Shown here one piece after another: positions 32,132 through 44,639 of a stretch of DNA of 64,000 nt. The stretch comes from Spinacia oleracea (lineage: Eukaryota > Streptophyta > Magnoliopsida > Caryophyllales > Amaranthaceae). The translations under genes were made by a program, and so were the position numbers. The stretch is taken from contig NC_079492.1 of NCBI RefSeq assembly GCF_020520425.1, forward strand, positions 67,261,671-67,325,670, in the 5' to 3' direction. Within the stretch, counting starts at the first letter, position 1. Every line of letters starts with the position of its first letter. Under the pieces are notes generated by a model. That model saw nothing but the letters and a program-made list of their open reading frames with translations. It had not been told where the DNA came from and searched no databases.

Positions 32132-33839
32132 TTGGTTCAATAAAATAGAGGTTGATCGAATTTAAAAGTTGAAAATATATATAATTAAATAATGGATTAA
32201 TCTCTATTATATAAGCCAAGAGGGAAGGGGCAAATCAGTAACACCACTTTTCGTGTGCACAAGCAAAATGACGAAAACACCCTCCACCAATTCCTCTCAA
32301 CCCCTTCCCGGCTCATTCTCTCCTCCATTTACTCCTTCCACTCAAACAGACTCTTTGGTTCTCTCTCCTCTAAGAAAAGGAAAAAATCATGTATTTCTCT
32401 CTCCTCATCTCAAACCGTTCGCCGTCTCCTCATCTCAAACCCTAGAAATCCATACTCTGAAGAATCACCAATTTCGAAGATCTGGTTTCTTCAACTTCTT
32501 CGTGACCATACTCTGATTCGCGAGATGTGGTCGGCATATCTTCCGGTTGTTCGACGCCTCTGCTTCCATCACGTCTACATCCACCGCCGATTTAGTGGTG
32601 GTAAGTTTATCTCTAACTTTTTAGGGTTTATTTCTTCTCGAAATTCAGCATTAGTTTGATTGATTTTTCCTTAGCAAACGATTAATTTAATTCTTCAATG
32701 CTGTATTCAACAATTAGGTTATTTTTTGAGAAAATTCAATTACGATTTTTCAAATTTTGTCGTAGGTGATTTTTTTCTCTTGATATTCTATGCTCCTGCT
32801 CAATTTTCTGGTGCTTCAGATTGGGTTTGTCAATTTTTGTGTGTATTCCCTTATTTTAGTCGAATTCCGATGAACAGAATCTCTTTGTTTTTTTTTAAAT
32901 CTGTTTGATTGAAATTGTGTACTTTGTTGATTTTGGTTATTTTGAAAGCAAAGATTTTGAAAGCATTTCGATGTGAAGCAACTTTTGGAGTCGGATTTGA
33001 GACTTATTTTGACCTCGAATAATTCGTCAAAGGTAATTTCTCTCTCCAAAAACCCCGATTTTAAAGAGCTTTTCTGCCTGGTGAAGTGGTATTCTTCTTT
33101 TACTCAGCCCTGTAAATTCATACTTTAGTTTGCTTCAATTTTAATTTCTCGGCTTTTGTTTTCTCGATTCGAATTTGTATTTTTATTTCATATTGTAATT
33201 TGTTTGATTTTGGTCTGACAATGGAGTTTTTTTTATGTAACAGGCGAATATGCCGGCGAATATGCCGGCGAAATTGAACTAGTGCAAGCTTGATGCTCGT
33301 CGTGAACAATGCCTTTCGCAAGGTACTGTATTCATTATCTTTTTCTTTTTTTTTTTGATTTTTACGGTTCTGTATTGTTCTTGCAAAAAGTAAATTGGAA
33401 TCTTGCATCCACTAATTATCTAGAGCTTGCTCTCTTTTTTTCTTTCACAATAAATTTCCTGGGCCCTTTGATTGTATTGGCATATCTTTCCTTTTATTGT
33501 GACTGTCAGGAAGACGTAGGATAACCTTGGTTATTATGGGTTCTTCATATGTAACCATATCTAACTTGGGTGTTGGATAACCTTTATTTTTGGTTGTTTC
33601 TGGTTGGTAGTCTTTGTGATGATCAGTTGGGAAGTGTATATATGCCTGCTTGCTATGGTTGTTTTATTATTAATGAAACTTGCAAGTGTCCTGAGGTATG
33701 AGAGTAAAACTGTTTATTTCAGTTCCCGAATGGACAGTTCGTTAAGTTAACGAACAATTACAATGTAATATGATTTGTTTATATCTCATTGTAATATTTC
33801 TTTACTTTGTTTGGTAGTATTACAATGCAATATGATCTT

Positions 33840-33945
33840 TTTGCAGATTGTTTCTATGGGTGAGACAATGGAATCGTTCATGGAGAATCAGACTTTTGAT
33901 GATAGGATTTTGAGGAAATTGGCATACTCACATGTATGGAATTCC
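33840..33945 (+). pseudogene. Coding-like island in Helitron
   Basis: After a TTTTTGCAG acceptor (33840-33848) a frame reads IVSMGETMESFMENQTFDDR and then ILRKLAYSH. The acceptor and codon composition suggest a captured exon. The protein was not recognised and no matching neighbouring exon was joined with confidence. Confidence 0.25.
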
Positions 33946-35439
33946 TAGTAATGTTCATCCTCAGTCTACTCTTCTCACGGTGTTTGTTGGATGCACTTTA
34001 TTAAAACTGTCCAGGCTCCAACAAAGTAGGAAGTCTATAAACCACCAAACATCTAAATAGACCCAGTTATAGGTAGCCAGACTAGATGGAGGGGGGAGGG
34101 AATGTGTTCTTGCAGGTAAGACTAACTTAACTTCTAGTTAATTTTCTTAGCCAAAGCCAAATGGGCATAAAATCCTTGAGATAATTGGAACACAAAGACC
34201 ATTACAATGCCTGAGAATTTGGGAAGCTTCCAGGATTTAAAATATGATCCAAATTTGTTGTTTTATGAAATTTTTGGAATTTAATGGATAACTATGAGTT
34301 CTTATTTTTGTCAAACATGGAATAATCTGATCTGGGTTTGCAGCAATTTGATTTTTGGATGATTGATTGGCTTATTGGATGGTTCTTAGCTCACGTACTC
34401 TTCAAGAAATCCGATATAGATTCTAGAACTATAACTCTATGAATGAAACACTGATTTTGAATTTATAATTCTTTTCTTGCATAGTTGCATCATACATGTC
34501 TTATACCACATTGCTGAAATTTCTGTATGCTATCATGTTAAACCGCGTACCTCATAGAAATATGATGACGCCAGAATACTGCAGCTGTTAAGACTCTATT
34601 TCTGCAATGCAGTTCATTACATTTAACAGAATTGCCGAATCTTTTTACAAAAAAGTATAACAAAATCAGAATATTTACTTTTCAGTCACTATAGTTAGCT
34701 AACAGCTATTGTTTATTCTGATGAAACAGAGAGCAGGTTGCGTAGGTTGTACTATGGCTATCATGAAGAATGTTTTAAGGTATCTTTCGGTGAGTTTCTA
34801 TTGCTTCAACTTTTGTAGGATCTTACAACTCCAATATAATACTGGTGAAGTTTATTAAAAGTTTGTAAACTAGAATTATGAGTTTGCACTTAGGCTGAGA
34901 CCACTTTGTTTCTCCAACAACAGATTTACATTGATGCAACTAATGAATAAGATTCATCTATAAACCAGTGTGTCTGATAATCTGATAATCTATAAACCAG
35001 TGTGTCTGTTATTAAGGTATTGACTAATTTAAACCTGGTCCATTTGATAGTGTATCGGATCTCCTTGATCATGATCCTAAGGGCGGAGATGCTCAGAAGA
35101 AACATAGGTGTTCAAAGGTATCTATTCTGTCGTTATAACTATGTCGAATATCTTAACTTACTCTTTCTGATTAGATCTGTGCATTATAATTGCTTATGCG
35201 TCTGTAGACTGACTTCACATAGTTCTTAAATGCACTATGCAATATTCGTGTAGTTAGAATATTACCCCCCTTTCAATTTTTTTTTGCACATAAACAATCG
35301 AGTTTATCACCTGTATATTTCCGTAACGCTATATTGTTTATTTTCTTTGTTATGTATGATGATTTTACCCTAATACATCTCCAAGACTTTGTCTATCTGT
35401 CCACCGCCCTTTCTAACATTAATTTCCAACTTACTGGAC

Positions 35440-35870
35440 AGGGATTCTTTTATGATGCATTTTATGGAGAAATGAGCTTGAATGAGGATCACTTCAAACG
35501 GATAGAAGCACCGACAGCAAAAGGAAGAACTCAAGAAATCTTACCATGAGCTCGAAGGAGTCTTCTCCACCCAAGAAATCAAGAACTCAAGTTCAATCGA
35601 AGAAAACTCTTACTGCATCAATGGCTTCAAAGGCAATTTCCTACAAAGAAGTTTCCATGTCACCCCCATGAACTATCTTCAAGCCTGTGCAGCAGAAGAA
35701 AGAAGTAACTAATGCAGAAGAAATCCAGGAAGTTCCTGAAACTTCCTACAAAGTAGTCAGTCCAGTAGGACCGAAGGTAACAAGCCATACCAGGCTTCAA
35801 CACACCAGTCTCAGCACATCCTACAGGCACAGTTCCAATACCTCCAATCTAATAACCTTAATTTTTTGAT
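35440..35870 (+). pseudogene. Gene fragment inside Helitron (TSS/REC-like, tentative)
   Basis: From 35549 a frame reads MSSKESSPPKKSRTQVQSKK, then SKAISYKEVSMSPP, a stop (TGA, near 35670), then TIFKPVQQKKEVTNAEEIQE. The SYKEV...PPGTI-like phrase recalls the C-terminal low-complexity region of plant TSS/REC (clustered-mitochondria-like) proteins, with Gly replaced by a stop. Upstream, GFFYDAFYGEMSLNEDHF (from 35443) is in another frame. Only a short part is present and stops occur, so it is a fragment. The family match is from memory of one motif and could be wrong. Confidence 0.3.
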
Positions 35871-36229
35871 ATGAACTTTTTATCTAATTTTATATTTAGT
35901 GGTTGTAATACAATTTAAACTTTTTATATAATCTCGCACATATTGCTTCCTTCTATTTTAAGTTTTTTTTGTCATATAATGCTACGAGTATGGTATGACC
36001 TCCCTATCGCAAAATATGAACTTTGCGAAATATTTTTAGTGCTTAATATTTGTAAACTTATGCACGCACCGCACGCATCGCGTGCATAAAATACTAGTAT
36101 TGAATATTGAAAAGGGAGATAATATATAAGGATTAAATGGTGATTTGAATGTTGAAGATGAACTAAAAGAGGTGTGGGAGCGGGAACCAGGACAAACAAC
36201 ATGGTAAAAAGTAAAAATGAAATTAATTA

Positions 36230-36566
36230 CTCCATCTGTTCCTATTTATGTGTCCAGTTCTCATAAATATCGATCTCTTATAAGTGTTCAATTTCCATTT
36301 TTAAACATACACTTTTCCCACTTTTCTATACACTTTTCCCACTTTTTCATAAATCATTATTACTTTTTCTTACACATTCTACACTTTTCCCACTTTTCAA
36401 TCCCCACATCCCTTTTTATTTGTACTTTAAACATTAAACAATTATATATTTTTTCATTTCCAAATAAAATAAAACCACTCTCAATCATTAACTTTTACAC
36501 ACAATTCAGTTTTATTAAAACCCGCGTAAATGTTCAAAGTGGACACATAAATAGGAACGGAGGGAG
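36230..36566. mobile_element. Stowaway MITE
   Basis: TIRs CTCCATCTGTTCCTATTTAT and the complement of CTCCCTCCGTTCC..., two mismatches over 27 bp, flanked by TA (36228-36229, 36567-36568). The interior has repeated CACTTTTCCCACTTTT units. It is 337 bp and non-coding. Confidence 0.88.
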
Positions 36567-36620
36567 TACTACGTGACATCTAAGGTTTTAGATTTAACTA
36601 ACTCATGGTGATTGTGAGAT

Positions 36621-36962
36621 CGAAAATGATAAAGGTCGCAACATGCGACCTTTAAGCCGTATCACAATGATGACATGACATGCTTATGTGTCGCGATTTA
36701 AATAGGAAATTAAAATATTTAACTTATATATTCTATTATACATGTTTCAAAAAAAGGTAGGAAAATCTTAATATTCTAATTTGTTTCCTTCTTTATATTG
36801 ATTACCGTATTTACATAATTTCATAGTAAAAATATTGCATTGATAGTAAAAATATCATGATGACGCATAGCCTACGTGGCGCATACATGTACCAATTAAA
36901 CTCCAACACGTAAGATTGCGACAACTAAATATTGTCGCAACTTGCGACCTTTATCATCACCC
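36621..36962. mobile_element. Mutator-like MITE
   Basis: The ends CGAAAATGATAAAGGTCGCAA and TTGCGACCTTTATCATCACC are inverted repeats. They are flanked by a perfect 9-bp duplication TTGTGAGAT (36612-36620, 36963-36971), the size expected for Mutator-type elements. It is 342 bp and non-coding. Confidence 0.85.
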
Positions 36963-37090
36963 TTGTGAGATATATACATTTTTTTAATTAAGTCAAGTCT
37001 TGCACGTTTGTTAGGATAAGTAAGTGTGATTTGTTTACACGCATAATACAAATGCTTCTAGTTGCGTCATTTTGTTTGTTTGCCAGTATC

Positions 37091-37097
37091 TATAAAT
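37091..37097 (+). promoter_or_regulatory. Possible TATA box upstream of the JIP-like gene
   Basis: TATAAAT at 37091, in TATCTATAAATATGGC. A second TATA-like motif (TTTAAATAG, about 37488) lies nearer the ATG at 37926. A Mutator-like MITE (37140-37464) was inserted between the two, so either could have been the original core promoter. Confidence 0.4.
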
Positions 37098-37139
37098 ATG
37101 GCTCCAAAGACAAGCCCTAGTCGCAGAACATACTATTAT

Positions 37140-37464
37140 CAAAAGGTCTTGTGCGCACAAGGTGTACAATAAATTTATTGTACACCAAGATAACTTTAAC
37201 TCTTTTTTTTTTAACTTTGACCTAGTTTTGATTAACTTTTATGTTAGTAAAAAAAATTAATAGATAAATATTTTAAAGAGTTAAATGATTAATTTTATAC
37301 ATTATTAGTTATTTTGAAGAAATATGTTTTCCTAAAATGAAAAAATTTATCAGTGAAAAATAGATACCTTTTACATACATATGCTTAACTTTTAAGCATT
37401 TTGAGTTAACTTTTACTCCGGTGTACAATATTTATTGTACACCCATTGTAAATAAGAATTTGTG
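37140..37464. mobile_element. Mutator-like MITE (GTGTACAATAAAT family, copy 1)
   Basis: Flanked by a perfect 9-bp duplication TACTATTAT (37131-37139, 37465-37473). Both ends carry the palindrome GTGTACAATAAATTTATTGTACAC or a variant close to the terminus. It is 325 bp, non-coding, and lies in the presumed promoter of the JIP-like gene. A reverse-orientation relative is in the last intron of the same gene (about 53105-53420). Confidence 0.85.
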
Positions 37465-38034
37465 TACTATTATTGCAATCAACCCTCTTTAAATAGCCTT
37501 TGTGATATATTCATCCTCTTTCCTCTTCAGTCTTCACACGTCAGGTGCCTAGCTATTATAGTTTCTCAAAGTCTTTAGGTATTAATTTCCATGATAAATG
37601 TGCTTAGTTATATATGACGGTTTTATATATAAGACCCACTTGTTACGAAAGTATTATACTTTAAAATCAAATAGTTACATATAGTTATACTCTCTAATAA
37701 GGCAGTTACACTTTATCATGCATCACATAGTTATATTCTTTTAATTAATCTTTTGCTTATCACCAGAAAAAATAGTTAAACATAGTGATGAATACACTTT
37801 ATCATTGCACATATACATTTTTTTTTAATATATGACATCATCGGTCTTATGCGTATGTCGGTCTCACAAAGATATACATACTCTTTCCTGATTTTGTTTT
37901 GGGTGATCGTAGGTGGGTAGAAAGAATGGGCTCAAACGTGTTCGGAACTCCGATCACAAAGGAAATGCTGAAAGAGTGAAAGCAATGCCAAAATACCATG
38001 ACAAGAAGGATATCACTGTTGCAGAGTCACCCTA

Positions 38035-39217
38035 GAGTCATTTGCCACGCAGAATTATAAATCTGCGATGCACAAGCTATTGAATTTTTTTTTTCAAATT
38101 CCCGCTCACACTTAATTGCAAAACGAATTAATATTCAACACTACCGCCCTCCCCAACGAAACCACCACGAATTGTGAGCAATAACCTAGGTTTTGCTCGA
38201 CAAACAACACTGCTTCACACCCAAACTCAACAAACGACAACACTGCTTCATCGGCGGCTTCATTGTCGTCGTTCCTGTTCCGGCCCCTGCGTCGTTCTTC
38301 TGTTCGTCCTGATAGCGCATCCCACCACAAGGCCCCTGCCGTCATTCTCCAGACGACGCAGCGCACAACAAGGCCCCTGTTCCGGCCCCTGCCGTCATTC
38401 TCCAGACGACGCAGCGCTGGTCCCTGTTGACGCCGCCGGCCACGCCGCCGCACACTCCGCCGGCGCCCCTTCTCAGTCACGTCGTCTCTCCTCTTTTAAT
38501 AATTAAGTACATTTTAAATTGTTTTTAAATATTTATACTTTCAATATATAATTGGGTTTAAATTTAGTGTGTGGAACTTATTTAGTTGAATAAAAAAAGT
38601 TGTTACATTTAAGATTGAATTTAAATTTTGATGTTAAGATTGAAAGTTTGTGGATATTATTTAGTTAAATTTTATTTGAATTTTAATTGTGCATTTTGAT
38701 TTGAATTGTGGATATTATGATTGAATTTTAGTTGTACATTTGAATTGAAATTTAAGATTGAATTTTAATTGTGGATATTATTTAGTTGAATAATTGGGTA
38801 CATTTTAGGATTTAGGTTTTGTTGAATTTTAATTGTAGTTTTTGATGAATTGGAATAGGTTATTATAATAGTTGGTTTTGTTGAATTCTAATTGTTTATT
38901 ACATTTAGGTTTTGTTGAATTAAAAGTTATGAAATGAAGTTTTGGGTTTGTGTAGGTTTATGAGATGGTTTGTGTAGGTTATGAAATGAATTTAGGTTAT
39001 GAAATGAATTTAGGTGATCGATATATGAAATCATGTTTTGGGTTTGCTACAAAATTTGGGTTTGTGAATTTGTGATGTGAAATGAATTGTACTATGGGAA
39101 CTTGTTATTAGTTATGGTAGGTTTTGTTGGAAGCCATGGATTTATAATGATATGAATAGCCTAGTTTATATTCTAACATCTTGACAAAATTTGGTCATAT
39201 TGTTTTATCTTTAGTGG
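38035..39217 (+). other. CACTA 5' leader region
   Basis: A GC-rich tract (about 38230-38490: GACGCCGCCGGCCACGCC) is followed by a TG/AT-rich stretch of loosely repeated TTGAATTTTAATTGTGGATA units. Open frames over the GC-rich tract occur on both strands and look compositional. It probably holds the promoter and 5' UTR of the transposase gene. Confidence 0.45.
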
Positions 39218-42200
39218 TTGAAAATGGATCGGAGTTGGATGTATGGTAGTAAACGATTTTCTACAAGGTTCTTACAAGGGATTCAAGAGTTCATTAAGGT
39301 TGCCTTGAAACATCAATCAGAACATGAATCAAGTTTAATTCTGTGTCCTTGTTGTGATTGCAATAATTCAAGGGGGTATCGGGATATTGATGATATTGTT
39401 GATCACATAGTTCGTCGCGGTTTTAAGGGTAACTACACGACGTGGACATGGCATGGCGAGAGCATAGATCATGGGGCAAGTTCTAGTATGCCGAGCTCGA
39501 GTCAGCATAATAATTGTGATAATGGTGATGATAATGAAATTGAGGATGATATTGGTGTTGAAAGTGAGGAAGAAGAGGAGAAAGATAGGATAGATGATAT
39601 GATGCATGATGTGGAAGACCATCATTTCGTTGAGCGTCCCTGTATGTATGATAGTATAATCAAAGCTTCCGCAACACCGTTATATCCTGGTTCTACACAA
39701 ACTGTACTTGGTGCCGTCATCGAATATTTCAACTTAAAGGTGGAAAACGGTTGGACCAACAAGAGTTTTTCACAGTTTTTGGAGGCCACGTCCGGTAATC
39801 TTCCTGAAGGAAACAAACTTCCAAGGTCTAACTATGAGGCCCAGAAGCTTATGTGTCCTTTGGGTATGGATTACGAGAAGATACACGCGTGTCCAAATGA
39901 TTGCGTGTTGTATCGAAAGTAGTATGCAAATCTGCATGAGTGTCCAAGATGCGGATTGTCCCGTTACAAGATCGTGGAGAATGATGCAACATCAACAAAG
40001 AAGAAACCTTCTCCGGCTAAGGTGCTTTGGTATCTTCCTATTATACCAAGATTTAAGCGCCTTTTCTCAGAAGAGAAAACTGCAAAACTTTTGAGGTGGC
40101 ATGCCGAAAGGAGGAAGAAAGATGGGTTAATGAGGCATCCTGCTGATTCTCCACAATGGAGGAACATTGATCGAAAGTACAAGGTCTTTAGGGAAGAAGT
40201 TCGGAATCTCAGGCTTGGTCTTTGCACGGATGGAATGAACCCATTTGGGACACTTAGTACCCAATATAGCACTTGGCCGGTTCTTCTCACCATATACAAT
40301 TTGCCTCCTTGGTTATGCATGAAGCGTAGATACATCATGTTGTCGCTCTTAATCTCTGGGCATAAACAACCCGGAAATGACATAGATGTGTATCTAGAGC
40401 CACTCATTGAAGATTTGAAATTGTTGTGGGATGAAGGGGTGTTGATGTTTGATGCATACACCAAAACCAATTTCACTTTACGTGCCATGATTTTTTGTAC
40501 GATAAATGATTTCCCGGCTTATGGAAATTTGTCAGGGTATTCTGTAAAGGGAAAGAAGGCATGTCCAGTTTGTCATGATGATTTGGTCTCGAGGAGCCTA
40601 AAATTTTGTGGGAAAGATGTGTACATGGATTACCGGATGTATCTTCCTGAAGATCACCCATTTCGAAAAGAGAAGGAAGCTTTTAATGGAGAATTGGAGA
40701 TGAGAGAAGCTCCTGCCCCCTTATGTGCGTGTGAGGTTTATGAACGGGTTAAAGACATTGAGACAGAGTTTGGTAAGCCTTATAAAGGTCAGCCAAGTGG
40801 TGGTAACAAGAAGAGGTCTATCTTTTGGGATCTCCCATATTGGAGAGATTTGGAAGTTAGGCATTGTTTGGATGTAATGCATATTGCGAAAAATGTTTGT
40901 GATGCAATTGTTGGGACATTGTTGAATATGCAAGGGAAAACGAAGGATGGGCCTAAAGTTAGACAAGATATGGCTGCTATGGGTCGCTCCGAGTTGGCAC
41001 CTCAAGAAAGGGGAAAACGCTGGTACCTTCCCCCAGCTTGTTTCACCTTGTCCAAAAAGGAGAAAGCTAGCTTTTGTGAGTCTTTGCATGGCTTAAAGGT
41101 CCCTGCTGGTTACTCTTCAAATTTTCGTAGACTTGTGTCCATGTCTGACTTGAAATTAGTTGGAATGAAATCTCATGATTGTCACGTGTTGATGCAACAA
41201 TTGCTGCCGGTTGCAATTCGAGGGATATTGCCGCCACAAGTGAGGTATACCATTACAAGATTGTGTTTCTTTTTCAACACAATTTGTAGCAAGGTGATCA
41301 ATCCAACAATACTGGATGATTTGCAGGCCGATGTACTTGAGACCATGTGTCGGTTTGAAAAGTATTTTCCGCCATCATTCTTTGACATGATGCCTCATTT
41401 GATTATTCATCTTGTTCGTGAAATTAAGCTTTGTGGGCCAGTTTGTATGAGGTACGTGTATCCCTTTGAACGGGAAATGGGTACCTTGAAAGATAGAGTG
41501 ATGAATCCGGCCAAACCTGAAGCTAGTATTGTCCAACGAACTGTCGCGGAGGAAGTTGCTGCATGGGTTTCTCAATATATGGCACGTTTGAAAGAAGTCG
41601 GAGTACCAAAGTCTAGACATGATGGGAGACTTGGGGGTCAAGGTACAATTGGCAGGAAAAGGATATCAATCGGTTCTGAAATGATGTGTAAGGTTGAGCT
41701 GTTTGTGGTGCAAAGTCTTAGTGAAGTCCATCCATACGTGGCTGAGCACATGAACTTTCTTAGAGAGCAATATCCTTCAAAAAATGGTCCTCAACTGATA
41801 AAAGAGCATAATCGTTCATTCCTCACATGGTTCAAGCGTCGAGTGATGGATCAATTTTCCGACACGCCTAATGAGGTATCTGACATGGTGAGATGGTTGG
41901 CATATGGTCCTAAATGTCAAGTCATATCTTATGAGGGGTACGACATCAATGGCTATTCTTTTTACACGAAGCGACAAGATGACAAAACGATGATGCAAAA
42001 TAGTGGTGTTACGGCAATATGTTTGTCTTCAGAGTATGCTAGTGTAAAAGATAGAACGCTTGTAGATAAGACGAACTCTTACTATGGAGTCATTGAAGAA
42101 ATATTAGAGTTGGAATATAAGGATTTTAAGATTCCTCTATTCCGGTGCAAGTGGGTTGATATTAGTCGCGGTGTCAAAAAGGATGAACATGGGTACCTAA

Positions 42201-42493
42201 CACTTGTAAACTTTAGTCGAGTTGGGCATCTTGCAGATCCTTTCATATTAGCATCACAGGCAAAACAAATCTTTTACATGGTTGACCCTGCCGATCGTAG
42301 TTGGTCAGTTGTTCTGGAAGGCAAAAGAAGAATACTTGGCGTTGAGGATGTAGATGATAAAAAAGAGTATGATGAGCAGTTTAATGAGATTCCACCTTCC
42401 TCCAGGGATATCCCTCAAATGATTGACGATGTTGACATGAGTTATACGCGCCGAGTTCATGATGAAGGATTTTATGTTGAAAAAGAGAAATAG
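39218..42493 (+). pseudogene. TNP2-type CACTA transposase with one in-frame amber
   Basis: A 1092-codon frame broken only by TAG at 39920-39922 (LYRK*YANLHECPRCG), probably a one-base change of a sense codon. In order: a transposase-associated N-terminal domain (MDRSWMYGSKRFSTRF; Cys-rich ILCPCCDCNNSRG; WTWHGE); an acidic linker; the TNP2 core (VLWYLPIIPRFKRLF, GYSVKGKKACPVC, RHCLDVMHIAKNVCD); then a region matching the DUF4218 type (MMPHLIIHLVREIKLCGPV, YPFEREMGTLKD) and a DUF4216-like end (NSYYGVIEEILELEY, FRCKWVD). TNP2-type proteins bind and cut CACTA ends in the nucleus. It is near full length for the family and could be made by readthrough of the amber, which is speculative. Confidence 0.9.
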
Positions 42494-42540
42494 TGAGATA
42501 GGTACTATTTTGGCAACTATTTTTTTCACCAAGTTAATTT

Positions 42541-44482
42541 GTAGATTAGTTAAAAGTTGGGTTCGAAAATGTCATTTTTGCCTAAATATGTACTATAACG
42601 ACTCAATTAGCCTTAAATGTGAAATAATAGATTAGTACGAGTCTTAGAAAGTTATAACTATGCATATGAGACATGTAATAAGTTTGAAAACATTCCTTAA
42701 GTTGTTTAGTTCAAAGTTGGGTTCGAAAACGTCATATTTGCCTAAAAATGTCCTAGAACGACCCAATTAGCCTTAAATGTGAAATAATAGATTAGTACGA
42801 GTCTTAGAAAGTTATAACTATGCATATGAGACATGTAATAAGTTTGAAAACATTCCTTAAGTTGTTTAGTTAAAAGTTGGGTTCGAAAATGTCATTTTTG
42901 CCTAAATATGTACTATAACGACTCAATTAGCCTTAAATGTGAAATAATAGATTAGTACGAGTCTTAGAAAGTTATAACTATGCATATGAGACATGTAATA
43001 AGTTTGAAAACATTCCTTAAGTTGTTTAGTTCAAAGTTGGGTTCGAAAATGTCATTTTTGCCTAAATATGTACTATAACGACTCAATTAGCCTTAAATGT
43101 GAAATAATAGATTAGTAAGAGTCTTAGAAAGTTATAACTATGAATATGAGACATGTAATAAGTTTGAAAATATTCCTTAAGTTGTTTAGTTCAAAGTTGG
43201 GTTCGAAAACGTCATATTTGCCTAAAAATGTCCTAGAACGACCCAATTAGCCTTAAATGTGAAATAATAGATTAGTACGAGTCTTAGAAAGTTATAACTA
43301 TGCATATGAGACATGTAATAAGTTTGAAAACATTCCTTAAGTTGTTTAGTTAAAAGTTGGGTTCGAAAACGTCATATTTGCCTAAAAATGTCCTAGAACG
43401 ACCCAATTAGCCTTAAATGTGAAATAATAGATTAGTACGAGTCTTAGAAAGTTATAACTATGCATATGAGACATGTAATAAGTTTGAAAACATTCCTTAA
43501 GTTGTTTAGTAAAAAGTTGGGTTCGAAAATGTCATTTTTGCCTAAATATGTACTATAACGACTCAATTAGCCTTAAATGTGAAATAATAGATTAGTACGA
43601 GTCTTAGAAAGTTATAACTATGCATATGAGACATGTAATAAGTTTGAAAACATTCCTTAAGTTGTTTAGTTAAAAGTTGGGTTCGAAAATGTCAATTTTG
43701 CCTAAATGTGTACTATAACGACTCAATTAGCCTTAAATGTGAAATAATAGATTAGTACGAGTCTTAGAAAGTTATAACTATGCATATGAGATATGTAATA
43801 AGTTTGAAAACATTCCTTAAGTTGTTTAGTTAAAAGTTGGGTTCGAAAATGTCATTTTTGCCTAAATATGTACTATAACGACTCAATTAGCCTTAAATGT
43901 GAAATAATAGATTAGTACGAGTCTTAGAAAGTTATAACTATGCATATGAGACATGTAATAAGTTTGAAAACATTCCTTAAGTTGTTTAGTTAAAAGTTGG
44001 GTTCGAAAATGTCATTTTTGCCTAAATATGTACTATAACGACTCAATTAGCCTTAAATGTGAAATAATAGATTATTACGAGTCTTAGAAAGTTATAACTA
44101 TGCATATGAGACATGTAATAAGTTTGAAAACATTCTTTAAGTTGTTTAGTTAAAAGTTGGGTTCGAAAATGTCATTTTTGCCTAAATATATACTATAACG
44201 ACTCAATTAGCCTTAAATGTGAAATAATAGATTAGTACGAGTCTTAGAAAGTTATAACTATGCATATGAGACATGTAATAAGTTTGAAAACATTCCTTAA
44301 GTTGTTTAGTTCAAAGTTGGGTTCGAAAATATCATTTTTGTCTAAATATGTACTATAACGACTCAATTAGCCTTAAATGTGAAATAATAGATTAGTACGA
44401 GTCTTAGAAAGTTATAACTATGCATTTGAGACATGTAATAAGTTTGAAAACATTCCTTAAGTTGTTTAGTTCAAAGTTGGGT
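42541..44482. repeat. 160-bp tandem array 1 (inside the CACTA element)
   Basis: Twelve units with an exact 160-bp period: GTTGTTTAGT recurs at 42701, 42861, 43021 and every 160 bp to 44461, with no indels. Units contain GGGTTCGAAAA, TTGCCTAAA and AATTAGCCTTAAATGTGAAA. Two variants are mixed. Type A has CATTTTTGCCTAAATATGTA; type B has CATATTTGCCTAAAAATGTC and occurs at 42701, 43181 and 43341. It starts about 45 bp after the transposase stop codon. Confidence 0.95.
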
Positions 44483-44639
44483 TTGCTATTAAACATAAAC
44501 TTCTGCTCCCTTTAATTTTGCAGATGCTTGGGTAGAAGAAAAAAAGAGAGAAAACAATCCAAGATAGTCAAATCCGTCATACTGAAGGTAATTTGAGCTA
44601 GTTTCGGTGTACCGTAAGGGAAATGGGGTGCGAAAATCT

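Larger units (their letters stand above)
32201..36097 (+). mobile_element. Helitron-like element with captured gene-like DNA
   Basis: It begins TCTCTATTATATAAGCC after A (32200) and ends CTAG before T (36098). A perfect hairpin, GCACGC-ATC-GCGTGC (36071-36085), sits 8 bases before the CTAG. It is 3.9 kb with no Rep/helicase. The inside looks like gene DNA: a pyrimidine-rich leader (32260-32450), splice-like junctions, and short coding-like islands. Gene capture is a known habit of plant Helitrons, so this reading fits, though the two ends belonging to one element is inferred from the termini alone. Confidence 0.6.

Noticed and set aside
38014-38030. CACTGTTGCAGAG as the left CACTA terminus
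   Set aside because: These bases continue the host reading frame (DITVAES), and the flanking TAT does not match the AAT after the right end. The true left end appears deleted.
38112-38506. Arg-rich or Ser-rich open frames in the CACTA leader
   Set aside because: They are GC-rich composition on both strands, without a family match. More likely 5' UTR.
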